A stretch of DNA of 64,000 nt from Streptomyces formicae (GTDB taxonomy: Bacteria; Actinomycetota; Actinomycetes; Streptomycetales; Streptomycetaceae): the NCBI RefSeq assembly GCF_002556545.1, contig NZ_CP022685.1, positions 8,286,001 to 8,350,000 of the forward strand. The letters are read 5' to 3'. This document shows positions 15,489 to 23,939 of the stretch, piece by piece. The notes under the pieces are model-generated. The model was not told where the DNA came from. It ran no database searches and worked only from the letters and a program-made list of their open reading frames with translations. The translations under genes and the position numbers were made by a program. Numbering within the stretch: the first letter of the stretch is position 1; every line of letters starts with the position of its first letter.

Positions 15489-16245
15489 GCTCCGCCCGGT
15501 TGTTCACCCCCCGGGGGTGAAGGACCGACGGAGCGGCGAACACTGGGCCGGCCGGCTCTACATGCGCGAGGTCTCCCTGCGCATCGACCGGCACCTGGTG
15601 AACACGAAGGTCACGCCCAACCAGCTGACCTACGTGATGACCGTCGCCGGCGCCCTCGCCGCCCCCGCCCTCCTCGTGCCGGGGATCACGGGCGCCGTGC
15701 TCGGCGTGCTCGCGGTCCAGCTGTACCTGCTGCTCGACTGCGTCGACGGCGAGATCGCCCGCTGGAAGAAGCAGTACTCGATGGCGGGCGTCTACCTGGA
15801 CCGGGTCGCCGCCTACCTGTGCGACGCCGCCGTCCTGGTCGGCTTCGGTCTGCGCGCGGCCGACCTGTGGGGCTCGGGGCGCATCGACTGGCTGTGGGCC
15901 TTCCTCGGCACGCTCGCCGCACTCGGCGCGATCCTGATCAAGGCGGAGACGGACCTGGTCGGCGTCGCCCGCCACCAGACCGGCAAGGAGCCGGTCAAGG
16001 AGGCGGCGTCCGAGCCGCGCTCGTCCGGCATGGCGCTGGCCCGCAGGGCCGCCGCCGCGCTGAAGTTCCACCGCCTCATCCTCGGGGTCGAGGCGTCCCT
16101 GCTGATCCTGGGTCTGGCGATCGTCGACCAGGTCCGCGGTGACCTGTTCTTCTCGCGCCTCGGCGTCGCGGTGCTCGCGGGCATCGCGCTGCTGCAGACC
16201 CTGCTCCACCTCGTGTCCATCCTCGTATCGAGCAGGTTGAAGTGA
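15466..16245 (+). CDS. CDP-alcohol phosphatidyltransferase (second, variant motif)
   Basis: A 259-residue membrane protein with about six helices. The family motif begins normally with Asp91, Asp94, Gly95, Ala98 and Arg99, then Gly108 and Asp112 ('GVYLDRVAAYLCDA'). The final Asp expected four residues after Asp112 is Ala116; this residue is normally part of the catalytic metal/base site. It may be inactive, use another residue, or serve as a partner of the DUF5941-type protein. It overlaps the preceding gene by 23 bp and the next by GTGA. The membrane location fits transfer of a polyol phosphate to a lipid-linked acceptor. Confidence 0.8.
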   Translation: MQKPSVAELRPVVHPPGVKDRRSGEHWAGRLYMREVSLRIDRHLVNTKVTPNQLTYVMTVAGALAAPALLVPGITGAVLGVLAVQLYLLLDCVDGEIARWKKQYSMAGVYLDRVAAYLCDAAVLVGFGLRAADLWGSGRIDWLWAFLGTLAALGAILIKAETDLVGVARHQTGKEPVKEAASEPRSSGMALARRAAAALKFHRLILGVEASLLILGLAIVDQVRGDLFFSRLGVAVLAGIALLQTLLHLVSILVSSRLK

Positions 16246-17135
16246 GCACCCCGGCACAGAAGCTGAAGGTCGGCGCCGTCATCATCACGATGGGCAACCG
16301 GCCGCAGGAGCTGCGCGCCCTCCTCGACTCGGTCGCCAAGCAGGACGGCGACCCGGTCGAGGTGGTCGTGGTCGGCAACGGCGCCCCCGTGCCGGACGTC
16401 CCCGCGGGCGTACGCACCGTGGAGCTGCCCGAGAACCTCGGCATCCCCGGCGGGCGCAACGTCGGCATCGAGGCCTTCGGCCCCGGCGGCACCGACGTCG
16501 ACATCCTGCTCTTCCTGGACGACGACGGCCTGCTCGCGAACATGGACACGGCCCAGCTGTGCCGCGAGGCCTTCGCCGCCGACCCGGAGCTCGGCATCAT
16601 CAGCTTCCGCATCGCCGACCCGGACACGGGGGAGACCCAGCGCCGCCACGTGCCGCGCCTGCGCGCCGCGGACCCGATGCGCTCCTCGCGCGTGACGACC
16701 TTCCTCGGCGGCGCCAACGCCGTGCGCACGAAGGTCACCGAGCAGGTCGGCGGGCTGCCCGACGAGTTCTTCTACGCCCACGAGGAGACCGACCTCGCCT
16801 GGCGTGCGCTCGACGCGGGCTGGATGATCGACTACCGCGCCGACATGGTGCTGTTCCACCCGACGACCGCCCCCTCGCGGCACGCGGTCTACCACCGGAT
16901 GGTCGCCCGCAACCGCGTCTGGCTGGCCCGCCGCAACCTCCCCGCGCTGCTCGTCCCCGTCTACCTCGGGGTCTGGCTGCTCCTCACCCTGGCCCGGCGC
17001 CCCTCGCGGCCCGCGCTCAAGGCCTGGTTCGGCGGTTTCAAGGAGGGCTGGACCACGCCCTGCGGACCTCGGCGTCCCATGAAGTGGCGTACGGTGTGGC
17101 GGCTGACCCGACTGGGCCGCCCTCCCGTCATCTGA
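16242..17135 (+). CDS. Glycosyltransferase family 2 protein
   Basis: A 297-residue GT-A glycosyltransferase. The N-terminal 'AVIITMGNRPQELRALLDSV', the NLGIPGGRNVG acceptor-loop sequence and the metal-binding 'LFLDDDGLL' are typical of family 2. A rhamnosyl/galactofuranosyl-type 'EFFYAHEETDLAWRALDAG' segment is also present. A C-terminal hydrophobic stretch ('LPALLVPVYLGVWLLL') suggests membrane association. It starts with GTG overlapping the previous stop. In context it probably decorates or extends the product of the two CDP-alcohol phosphotransferases before export by the downstream ABC transporter. Confidence 0.88.
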   Translation: MSTPAQKLKVGAVIITMGNRPQELRALLDSVAKQDGDPVEVVVVGNGAPVPDVPAGVRTVELPENLGIPGGRNVGIEAFGPGGTDVDILLFLDDDGLLANMDTAQLCREAFAADPELGIISFRIADPDTGETQRRHVPRLRAADPMRSSRVTTFLGGANAVRTKVTEQVGGLPDEFFYAHEETDLAWRALDAGWMIDYRADMVLFHPTTAPSRHAVYHRMVARNRVWLARRNLPALLVPVYLGVWLLLTLARRPSRPALKAWFGGFKEGWTTPCGPRRPMKWRTVWRLTRLGRPPVI

Positions 17136-17230
17136 CAAGCTCGGGTCTGAGAGCATCTGGGCCATACCCCGGTCCCTGGCCCACGCCTACGCCCGACCGG
17201 CTGCGCTTCTGAAGACGAAAGTTTCCACTC

Positions 17231-18178
17231 GTGAGTGAGACAACGCATGACGGCGGGGTCGCGGTGACATCATCACCGTCGACTCCGTCGCCCGATGACG
17301 GGCTCTCCCGGGCCGAACTCGCCGCCAAGTACGGTCTGACCGTCAGCGGCGCACGGCCCGGACTTTTCGAGTACGTCCGCCAGCTCTGGGGACGGCGTCA
17401 CTTCATCCTCGCCTTCTCCCAGGCGAAGCTGACCGCCCAGTACAGCCAGGCCAAGCTGGGCCAGCTGTGGCAGGTGGCGACGCCCCTGCTGAACGCGGCG
17501 GTCTACTTCTTCATCTTCGGACTCCTGCTCGGTGCCAGGAAGGGCATCCCGCACGAGATCTACGTGCCGTTCCTGGTGACGGGCGTGTTCGTCTTCACGT
17601 TCACCCAGAGCTCGGTCATGGCGGGCGTGCGGGCGATCTCCGGCAACCTCGGCCTGGTGCGGGCGCTGCACTTCCCGCGCGCCTCGCTGCCGATCTCCTT
17701 CGCGCTCCAGCAGCTCCAGCAGCTGCTCTTCTCGATGATCGTGCTCGTGCTGATCATGGTCGGGTTCGGCATCTTCCCGACCTGGTCCTGGCTGCTCGTG
17801 CTGCCCGCGCTCGCCCTCCAGTTCGTCTTCAACATGGGCCTCGCGCTGATCTTCGCCAGGATGGGCAGCAAGACGCCCGACCTCGCGCAGCTGATGCCGT
17901 TCGTGATGCGGACCTGGATGTACGCGTCGGGCGTCATGTTCAGCATCCCCGCGATGCTCGCGGACAAGGAGGACGTGCCCGGGTGGGTCGGGGACGTCCT
18001 CCAGTGGAACCCGGCCTCCATCTACATGGACCTGATCCGCTTCGCCATGATCGACGACTACGGATCCTCGTACCTGCCGCCCCACGTGTGGATCTTCGCC
18101 GTGGGCTGGGCGGTCCTGCTCGGCGCGGTCGGTTTCGTGTACTTCTGGAAGGCTGAGGAGCGTTACGGCCGTGGCTGA
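17231..18178 (+). CDS. ABC-2 type transporter permease (Wzm/TagG-like)
   Basis: A 315-residue permease with a cytoplasmic N-terminal region of about 70 residues, an amphipathic 'QYSQAKLGQLWQVATPLLNA' segment typical of polysaccharide/teichoic-acid exporters, and about six transmembrane helices. Its partner ATPase overlaps its 3' end by 8 bp. Transporters of this type flip lipid-linked glycopolymers or teichoic acids across the membrane. This is the strongest evidence that the upstream operon makes a surface glycoconjugate. The start is GTG at 17231. A 95-bp gap separates it from the glycosyltransferase gene. Confidence 0.88.
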   Translation: MSETTHDGGVAVTSSPSTPSPDDGLSRAELAAKYGLTVSGARPGLFEYVRQLWGRRHFILAFSQAKLTAQYSQAKLGQLWQVATPLLNAAVYFFIFGLLLGARKGIPHEIYVPFLVTGVFVFTFTQSSVMAGVRAISGNLGLVRALHFPRASLPISFALQQLQQLLFSMIVLVLIMVGFGIFPTWSWLLVLPALALQFVFNMGLALIFARMGSKTPDLAQLMPFVMRTWMYASGVMFSIPAMLADKEDVPGWVGDVLQWNPASIYMDLIRFAMIDDYGSSYLPPHVWIFAVGWAVLLGAVGFVYFWKAEERYGRG

Positions 18179-18983
18179 CGACAAGAACGACACGACCGAC
18201 GTGGCCGACCGCAACGCGGGCAAGGGCCACATCCCGACCGTCATCGCCGACGAGCTGCACATCGTCTACCGCGTCAACGGCGCGAAGACCGGCAAGGGCA
18301 GCGCCACCTCGGCCCTCAGCCGCATGCTCAAGCGCGGCGAGGAGCGGGGCGTGCGCAAGGTGCACGCCGTGCGCGGCGTCAGCTTCACCGCCTACCGGGG
18401 CGAGGCCATCGGCCTGATCGGCTCGAACGGCTCCGGCAAGTCCACGCTGCTGCGCGCCATCGCGGGTCTGCTCCCCGCCGAGCAGGGCAAGGTCTACACC
18501 GACGGCCAGCCCTCGCTCCTCGGCGTGAACGCGGCCCTGATGAACGACCTGACCGGCGAGCGCAACGTCATCCTCGGCGGGCTCGCGATGGGCATGTCCC
18601 GCGAGCAGATCAAGGCGCGCTACCAGGAGATCGTCGACTTCTCGGGCATCAACGAGAAGGGCGACTTCATCACCCTGCCGATGCGCACCTACTCCTCCGG
18701 CATGGCGGCGCGCCTCCGCTTCTCCATCGCGGCGGCCAAGGACCACGACGTCCTCATGATCGACGAGGCCCTCGCCACCGGCGACCGCAAGTTCCAAAAG
18801 CGCTCCGAGGCCCGCATCCGCGAGCTCCGCAAGGAGGCCGGCACGGTCTTCCTGGTCAGCCACAACAACAAGTCCATCCGCGACACCTGCGACCGGGTGC
18901 TCTGGCTGGAACGCGGCGAGCTGCGCATGGACGGACCGACCGACGAGGTCATCAAGGAGTACGAGAAGTTCACGGGCAAGTAG
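18171..18983 (+). CDS. ABC transporter ATP-binding protein (Wzt/TagH-like)
   Basis: A 270-residue ATPase with Walker A 'GLIGSNGSGKST' (Lys90), signature 'YSSGMAARLRFSIA' and Walker B 'DVLMIDEALATGD'. The 'TYSSGMAARL' and 'LATGDRKFQKRSEARI' forms are characteristic of the Wzt/TagH/RfbB polysaccharide-export subfamily. It lacks the long C-terminal carbohydrate-binding domain of some Wzt proteins, so export is probably not gated by a terminal modification. It starts at GTG inside the permease gene, and a strong terminator follows its stop, ending the operon. Confidence 0.9.
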   Translation: MADDKNDTTDVADRNAGKGHIPTVIADELHIVYRVNGAKTGKGSATSALSRMLKRGEERGVRKVHAVRGVSFTAYRGEAIGLIGSNGSGKSTLLRAIAGLLPAEQGKVYTDGQPSLLGVNAALMNDLTGERNVILGGLAMGMSREQIKARYQEIVDFSGINEKGDFITLPMRTYSSGMAARLRFSIAAAKDHDVLMIDEALATGDRKFQKRSEARIRELRKEAGTVFLVSHNNKSIRDTCDRVLWLERGELRMDGPTDEVIKEYEKFTGK

Positions 18984-19017
18984 CCCGATCGCGCCACGCG
19001 GCGCCCACTCGTTCGGC

Positions 19018-19056
19018 GGCGGGGCCCCACCGGGAGCAGTCCGGTGGGGCCCCGCC
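19018..19056 (+). terminator. Strong bidirectional-looking hairpin terminator
   Basis: A perfect 16-bp stem, GGCGGGGCCCCACCGG at 19018-19033 with its complement at 19041-19056, closes a seven-base loop. It starts 34 bases after the ATPase stop and separates the glycoconjugate-export operon from the hopanoid operon. Confidence 0.85.
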
Positions 19057-19174
19057 GTTCTGCTGGTCGGCGGCAGTCCCAGAGTTCCCTCAACTCACTT
19101 GAGTTCAGGGAAGATTGACGCCAATCGGTGTGTTCTTGTGACGTGCGGAACACCCCGACGAGGCGCGCTGGGTT

Positions 19175-19192
19175 GTACAACGTAAGCTGTAC
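19175..19192. promoter_or_regulatory. Inverted repeat upstream of hopanoid operon
   Basis: GTACA-N8-TGTAC, whose left arm is embedded in the palindrome GTTGTACAAC (19172-19181), lies about 140 bases upstream of hpnC. It could be an operator for the operon. The regulator is unknown and the call rests only on symmetry and position. Confidence 0.35.
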
Positions 19193-19330
19193 CGGTGCTG
19201 ATTCGTGGCAAGTAGGGCGATATGGCGCGGCGCCCCGGTCCCAGGCATGGTCCGCCTTGGGGAGGGCTGGGCGGCGTGTCCGAAATAGGATGTATTGGGT
19301 CGGCAGTGTAGAACGGGAGATGTGACGGCA

Positions 19331-20227
19331 ATGGCTACGGATGATCTCCAGCTCCGCGATGCATCCGCCGTCCTCGACAAGGCCGCGGACGAGAACTTCC
19401 CCGTGGCACCCTTCTTCCTGCCCAGGGCCTGGCGCGACGACCTCATGGCCGTGTACGGCTACGCCCGCCTCGTCGACGACATCGGCGACGGCGACCTGGC
19501 CCCCGGCGGCGCGGACGCCCGCTACCTCGGCGTCGACCCGGCGGCCGCGGACGACAGGATCGCCTTCCTCGACGCCTTCGAGGCCGATCTGCACCGGGTC
19601 TTCGACGGCACCCCGCACCATCCGCTGCTGCGCGCGCTCCAGCCCACCGTGCGCCGCCGCGGCCTCACCCCCGAGCCGTTCCTCGGCCTGATCGAGGCCA
19701 ACCGCCAGGACCAGCTCGTCAGGCGCTACGAGACGTACGACGACCTCCTCGCGTACTGCGAGCTCTCCGCCAATCCCGTCGGCCGGCTGGTCCTCGCCAT
19801 CACCGGCACGGCCACCCCCGAACGCATCCGTCGCTCCGACGCCGTCTGCACCGCACTGCAGATCGTCGAGCACCTCCAGGACGTCAGTGAGGACCTCAGG
19901 CGTGACCGTGTTTACCTGCCGGCCGAGGACATGAAGCGCTTCCACGTCCAGGAGCGCGACCTGGCCGCTCCGAGCGCAGGCGCGTCGGTGCGCGCCCTGG
20001 TCGCATTCGAAGCGGAACGCGCCCGCCGCCTGCTGAATGAAGGCACCCCCCTGGTGGGTAGCGTCCACGGCAGGCTCAAGCTGCTGCTTGCGGGGTTCGT
20101 GGCAGGGGGGACGGCGGCGGTCCAGTCGATCGCCGCCGTCGGATACGACGTGCTTCCAGGACCACCCAAGCCCACCAAGCCCCGATTGCTGCGCGCGGCC
20201 GGGGCGGTTCTGCGAGGAGAGGGGTGA
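19331..20227 (+). CDS. hpnC: Squalene synthase HpnC
   Basis: A 298-residue squalene/phytoene-synthase fold protein. It has the two Asp-rich substrate motifs 'YARLVDDIGDG' and 'QDVSEDLRRDRVYLP'. In the three-enzyme bacterial route HpnC converts presqualene diphosphate to hydroxysqualene, between HpnD and HpnE, both encoded immediately downstream. ATG at 19331 is chosen, with GGGAGA ten bases upstream; GTG at 19322 is in frame but too close to that site. It is the first gene of the hopanoid operon, and its stop overlaps the GTG of hpnD. Confidence 0.92.
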   Translation: MATDDLQLRDASAVLDKAADENFPVAPFFLPRAWRDDLMAVYGYARLVDDIGDGDLAPGGADARYLGVDPAAADDRIAFLDAFEADLHRVFDGTPHHPLLRALQPTVRRRGLTPEPFLGLIEANRQDQLVRRYETYDDLLAYCELSANPVGRLVLAITGTATPERIRRSDAVCTALQIVEHLQDVSEDLRRDRVYLPAEDMKRFHVQERDLAAPSAGASVRALVAFEAERARRLLNEGTPLVGSVHGRLKLLLAGFVAGGTAAVQSIAAVGYDVLPGPPKPTKPRLLRAAGAVLRGEG

Positions 20228-21174
20228 GCCGGACCGTGGAGTCAGATCCGCAGATGTCCGCACCGGTACTCGCCGCGTACAGCTACTGCGAGGCCGTGAC
20301 CGGACAGCAGGCCCGGAATTTCGCGTACGGCATCAGGCTGCTGCCGACGCCCAAGCGGCGCGCCATGTCCGCGCTCTACGCGCTCTCGCGGCGCGTGGAC
20401 GACATCGGCGACGGCGCGCTCGCGCCGGACGTCAAGGCGGACCGGCTCGACGACACCCGGGCGCTGCTCGCCCGGATCCGCGAGGGCAAGGTGGAGGAGG
20501 ACGACACCGACCCGGTGGCGGTCGCCCTGGCGCACGCCGCGACCCACTTCCCCATCCCGCTGGGCGGCCTCGACGAGCTGATCGACGGCGTCCTGATGGA
20601 CGTGCGCGGCGAGACGTACGAGACGTGGGACGACCTGAAGGTCTACTGCCGCTGCGTGGCCGGTGCCATCGGACGGCTCTCGCTGGGCGTGTTCGGTACC
20701 GAACGGGGGGCGCTCCATGCCGAGCGCGCGCCGGAGTATGCCGACACGCTCGGCCTCGCGCTCCAACTGACCAACATCCTCCGTGACGTTCGCGAGGACG
20801 CCGAGGACGGACGGACGTACCTGCCCGCCGAGGACCTCGCCAAGTTCGGCTGCTCCGCCGGGTTCTCGGGCTCCGAGCCGCCCGCCGGATCCGACTTCGC
20901 GGGGCTCGTGCACTTCGAGGTCCGGCGCGCGCGGGCCCTCTTCGCCGAGGGATACCGACTCCTGCCGATGCTGGACCGGCGCAGTGGTGCCTGTGTGGCG
21001 GCCATGGCGGGCATCTACCGGCGCCTGCTCGACCGCATCGAGCGCGAACCGGAGGCGGTCCTGCGCGGCCGCGTCTCGCTGCCGGGCCGCGAGAAGGCGT
21101 ACGTCGCCGTGCGCGGCCTGTCCGGCCTCGACGCGCGGAGCGTCTCACGAGGGACCGTCAGGAGGCGCGCGTGA
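20224..21174 (+). CDS. hpnD: Presqualene diphosphate synthase HpnD
   Basis: A 316-residue squalene/phytoene-synthase family enzyme that condenses two farnesyl diphosphates to presqualene diphosphate. Motifs are 'ALSRRVDDIGDGAL' near residues 55-68 and 'LTNILRDVREDAEDGRTYLP' near 180-199, the pattern typical of HpnD. The GTG start overlaps the hpnC stop, and the TGA stop overlaps the ATG of the following small frame (TGATG). This implies translational coupling through this part of the operon. Confidence 0.93.
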   Translation: MSRTVESDPQMSAPVLAAYSYCEAVTGQQARNFAYGIRLLPTPKRRAMSALYALSRRVDDIGDGALAPDVKADRLDDTRALLARIREGKVEEDDTDPVAVALAHAATHFPIPLGGLDELIDGVLMDVRGETYETWDDLKVYCRCVAGAIGRLSLGVFGTERGALHAERAPEYADTLGLALQLTNILRDVREDAEDGRTYLPAEDLAKFGCSAGFSGSEPPAGSDFAGLVHFEVRRARALFAEGYRLLPMLDRRSGACVAAMAGIYRRLLDRIEREPEAVLRGRVSLPGREKAYVAVRGLSGLDARSVSRGTVRRRA

Positions 21175-21287
21175 TGGGCCTCCTGGGCGTGCGTGGGGCG
21201 GCTGGGACCGGCACCGCGAAGCGGCGGGCAACCCTCCGCTCCATGGTCGCGTCCCAGACTGCAACGGCTGAAAAGGAGGGTGCGTGA
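21174..21287 (+). CDS. Small protein between hpnD and hpnE (DUF6380-like, 37 aa)
   Basis: A 37-codon frame fills the only gap in the hpnD-hpnE pair. Its ATG overlaps the hpnD stop (TGATG) and its TGA overlaps the hpnE GTG (GTGA). The peptide is basic and contains 'AKRRATLRSMVASQTATAEK', which resembles, from memory, the small DUF6380 proteins seen at this place in other Streptomyces. It may be a real peptide or only a coupling cistron that delivers ribosomes to hpnE; its own 3' end carries the AAGGAGG site of hpnE. Confidence 0.55.
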   Translation: MGLLGVRGAAGTGTAKRRATLRSMVASQTATAEKEGA

Positions 21288-22708
21288 ACAGCGAGAACAT
21301 GCGGCCCGACGGGCTGGACGCGGACGCCGGAGGCCGCCCTGGAGGGGCGGCCGCCGTAGTGGTCGGCGGCGGGCTCGCCGGTGTCACGGCGGCCCTCTCG
21401 CTCGCCGACGCGGGACTGCGCGTGACGCTGCTCGAAGGCAGGCCCCGGCTCGGCGGACTCGCCTTCTCCTTCCGGCGCGGCGAACTGACCGTCGACAACG
21501 GCCAGCACGTCTATCTGCGCTGCTGCACGGCCTACCGGTGGTTCCTCGACCGCGTCGGCGGCGCGCACCTCGCACCCGTGCAGGAACGACTCGACGTGCC
21601 GGTGCTCGACGCCGACCGCAACCGGCTCGGACGCCTGCGCCGCACCGCGCTGCCCGTGCCGCTGCACCTGGCGGCGAGCCTCGCCACCTACCCGCACCTG
21701 TCGGTCGCCGAGCGCGCCAAGGTGGGACGCGCGGCGCTCGCCCTCAAGGGACTGGATCCGGCCGATCCCGTGCTCGACGGCCAGGACTTCGGCAGCTGGC
21801 TGGCCGCGCACGGCCAGTCCGCGCGCGCCATCGAGGCCCTCTGGGACCTGGTGGGCGTCGCGACCCTCAACGCCGTCGCGGGCGACGCCTCGCTCGGGCT
21901 CGCCGCGATGGTCTTCAAGACCGGGCTGCTCTCCGACCCCGGCGCCGCCGACATCGGCTGGGCCAGGGTGCCCCTCGGTGATCTGCACGACGGACTCGCC
22001 CGCAAGGCGCTCGACGCCGCGGGAGTCCGTACCGAACTGAAGACACGAGTCACCTCCATCTCCCGTACGGACAACGGCGGTTGGAGCGTGGAGGTTCCCG
22101 GCGAGCGCATCGAGGCCGACACCGTCGTGCTCGCCGTGCCGCAGCACGAGACGCACGACCTGCTCCCGGACGGCGCGCTCGACGAGCCCGACCGGCTGCT
22201 CGACATCGACAACGCGCCGATCCTCAACATCCACGTGGTGTACGACCGCAAGGTCCTCAAGCGGCCGTTCTTCGCCGCCCTCGGCTCGCCGATCCAGTGG
22301 GTCTTCGACCGGACCGACGCCTCGGGCCTCGCCTCGGGGCAGTACCTGGCGCTCTCCCAGTCGGCCGCGCAGGACGAGATCGACGCCCCCGTCGCCGCGC
22401 TGCGAGAGCGCTATCTTCCGGAGCTGGAGCGGCTGCTGCCCGCCGCGCACGGCGCCGAGGTGCGGGACTTCTTCGTGACCCGCGAGCGCACCGCCACGTT
22501 CGCGCCGACGCCCGGCGTCGGCAGGCTCAGGCCCGGCGCCCGTACGAAGGCCCCCGGTCTGTACCTCGCGGGCGCGTGGACCGCCACCGGCTGGCCCGCG
22601 ACCATGGAGAGCGCCGTACGCAGCGGCATCAGCGCGGCCGAGGCCGCCCTCTCCACTCTCGACCGCCCCCGTGATCACCTCTTCGCATTCGAGGAGGCGG
22701 CGGCGTGA
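21284..22708 (+). CDS. hpnE: Hydroxysqualene dehydroxylase HpnE
   Basis: A 474-residue FAD-dependent amine-oxidase-like enzyme that reduces hydroxysqualene to squalene, the last step before cyclisation. The N-terminal dinucleotide fold 'VVVGGGLAGVTAALSLADAG' is followed by 'LRVTLLEGRPRLGGLAFSF', and the C-terminal FAD motif is 'GLYLAGAWTATGWPATMESAV'. The start is GTG at 21284 with AAGGAGG seven bases upstream, inside the preceding small frame. The length is typical of the family. Confidence 0.93.
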   Translation: MNSENMRPDGLDADAGGRPGGAAAVVVGGGLAGVTAALSLADAGLRVTLLEGRPRLGGLAFSFRRGELTVDNGQHVYLRCCTAYRWFLDRVGGAHLAPVQERLDVPVLDADRNRLGRLRRTALPVPLHLAASLATYPHLSVAERAKVGRAALALKGLDPADPVLDGQDFGSWLAAHGQSARAIEALWDLVGVATLNAVAGDASLGLAAMVFKTGLLSDPGAADIGWARVPLGDLHDGLARKALDAAGVRTELKTRVTSISRTDNGGWSVEVPGERIEADTVVLAVPQHETHDLLPDGALDEPDRLLDIDNAPILNIHVVYDRKVLKRPFFAALGSPIQWVFDRTDASGLASGQYLALSQSAAQDEIDAPVAALRERYLPELERLLPAAHGAEVRDFFVTRERTATFAPTPGVGRLRPGARTKAPGLYLAGAWTATGWPATMESAVRSGISAAEAALSTLDRPRDHLFAFEEAAA

Positions 22709-22767
22709 AGCTCGACCTTCTGGGGTCAGGTCCCCAGAACACCAGCACCGGACCAAGAGGAGAAACT

Positions 22768-23835
22768 GTGCCGACTGTGCCCTCGGCCGAAACGGCTGCC
22801 GACACGGTGGACGTGACCTCACTGCTCGAGCGCGGAAGGACGCTGGCCACCCCGGTGCTGCGGGCCGCGGTGGACCGCCTCGCGCCGCCCATGGACACCG
22901 TCGCCGCCTACCACTTCGGGTGGATCGACGCCGCGGGCAACCCGTCCGACGGCGACGGCGGCAAGGCGGTGCGCCCCGCGCTCGCCCTGCTCTCCGCCGA
23001 GGCCGCGGGCGCGGCCCCCGAGGTCGGCGTGCCCGGCGCGGTCGCCGTCGAGCTCGTGCACAACTTCTCGCTCCTGCACGACGATCTGATGGACGGCGAC
23101 GAACAGCGCCGCCACCGCGACACCGTGTGGAAGGTGCACGGCCCCGCGCAGGCCATCCTCGTCGGCGACGCGCTCTTCGCGCTCGCCAACGAGATCCTCC
23201 TGGAGATCGGCACCGTCGAGGCGGGCCGCGCCACGCGCCGCCTCACCACCGCCACGCGCGCGCTGATCGACGGCCAGGCGCAGGACATCTCCTACGAGCA
23301 CCGCGAGCGGGTCACCGTCGAGGAGTGCCTGGAGATGGAGGGCAACAAGACCGGCGCCCTGCTCGCCTGCGCGGTCTCCATCGGCGCCGTCCTCGGCGGC
23401 GCGGACGACCGCACTGCCGACACCCTGGAGAAGTACGGCTACCACCTCGGCCTCGCCTTCCAGGCAGTGGACGACCTGCTCGGCATCTGGGGCGACCCCG
23501 AGGCCACCGGCAAGCAGACGTGGAGCGACCTGCGCCAGCGAAAGAAGTCGCTGCCGGTCGTCGCGGCCCTCGCCGCGGGCGGACCCGCGTCCGAGCGGCT
23601 CGGCGAGCTGCTCGCCGCCGACGCCAAGAGCAGTGACTTCGAGAACTTCTCCGAGGAGGAGTTCGCCGCGCGCGCCGCCCTGATCGACGAGGCCGGCGGG
23701 CGCGAGTGGACCGCCGAGGAGGCCCGGCGCCAGCACACCATCGCCATCGAGGCCCTTGACACCGTCCAGATGCCGGACCGGGTGCGGGCGCAGCTCGTCG
23801 CGCTCGCCGACTTCGTCGTCGTACGAAAGAGATGA
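22768..23835 (+). CDS. Polyprenyl (farnesyl) diphosphate synthase
   Basis: A 355-residue trans-isoprenyl diphosphate synthase with the first Asp-rich motif 'LLHDDLMDGDEQRR' and the second 'FQAVDDLLGIWGD'. In this operon it probably makes the farnesyl diphosphate used by HpnD. GTG at 22768 is preferred, with AGGAG about seven bases upstream and similarity to related proteins beginning here. A GTG at 22705 overlapping the hpnE stop would add 21 residues and also has a GAGGAGG site. A 104-bp gap to shc follows. Confidence 0.88.
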   Translation: MPTVPSAETAADTVDVTSLLERGRTLATPVLRAAVDRLAPPMDTVAAYHFGWIDAAGNPSDGDGGKAVRPALALLSAEAAGAAPEVGVPGAVAVELVHNFSLLHDDLMDGDEQRRHRDTVWKVHGPAQAILVGDALFALANEILLEIGTVEAGRATRRLTTATRALIDGQAQDISYEHRERVTVEECLEMEGNKTGALLACAVSIGAVLGGADDRTADTLEKYGYHLGLAFQAVDDLLGIWGDPEATGKQTWSDLRQRKKSLPVVAALAAGGPASERLGELLAADAKSSDFENFSEEEFAARAALIDEAGGREWTAEEARRQHTIAIEALDTVQMPDRVRAQLVALADFVVVRKR

Positions 23836-23939
23836 TCATTATCGGCCGCATATGACTCGCAGTCGCCGGCCGGCGCTTCGCGTCGGCCGACGGCGGACCC
23901 ACAGCAGACGTAGCCACCGCACTGCACGAAGGGGAAGCC

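Larger units (their letters stand above)
18984..19330. other. Intergenic region between exporter operon and hopanoid operon
   Basis: These 347 bases contain the terminator at 19018-19056 and, downstream of it, the presumed promoter region of the hopanoid operon with a GTACA-N8-TGTAC inverted repeat at 19175-19192. I see no supported gene: the open frames here have no ribosome site or recognisable protein. Confidence 0.6.

Noticed and set aside
19095..19331. Minus-strand 78-codon open frame upstream of hpnC
   Set aside because: It lies in the presumed promoter region, lacks a ribosome site and resembles no protein.
22705..22767. Upstream GTG start for the polyprenyl synthase
   Set aside because: Not excluded because it has a GAGGAGG site, but the extra 21 residues look unconserved and the internal GTG at 22768 has its own well-spaced site.
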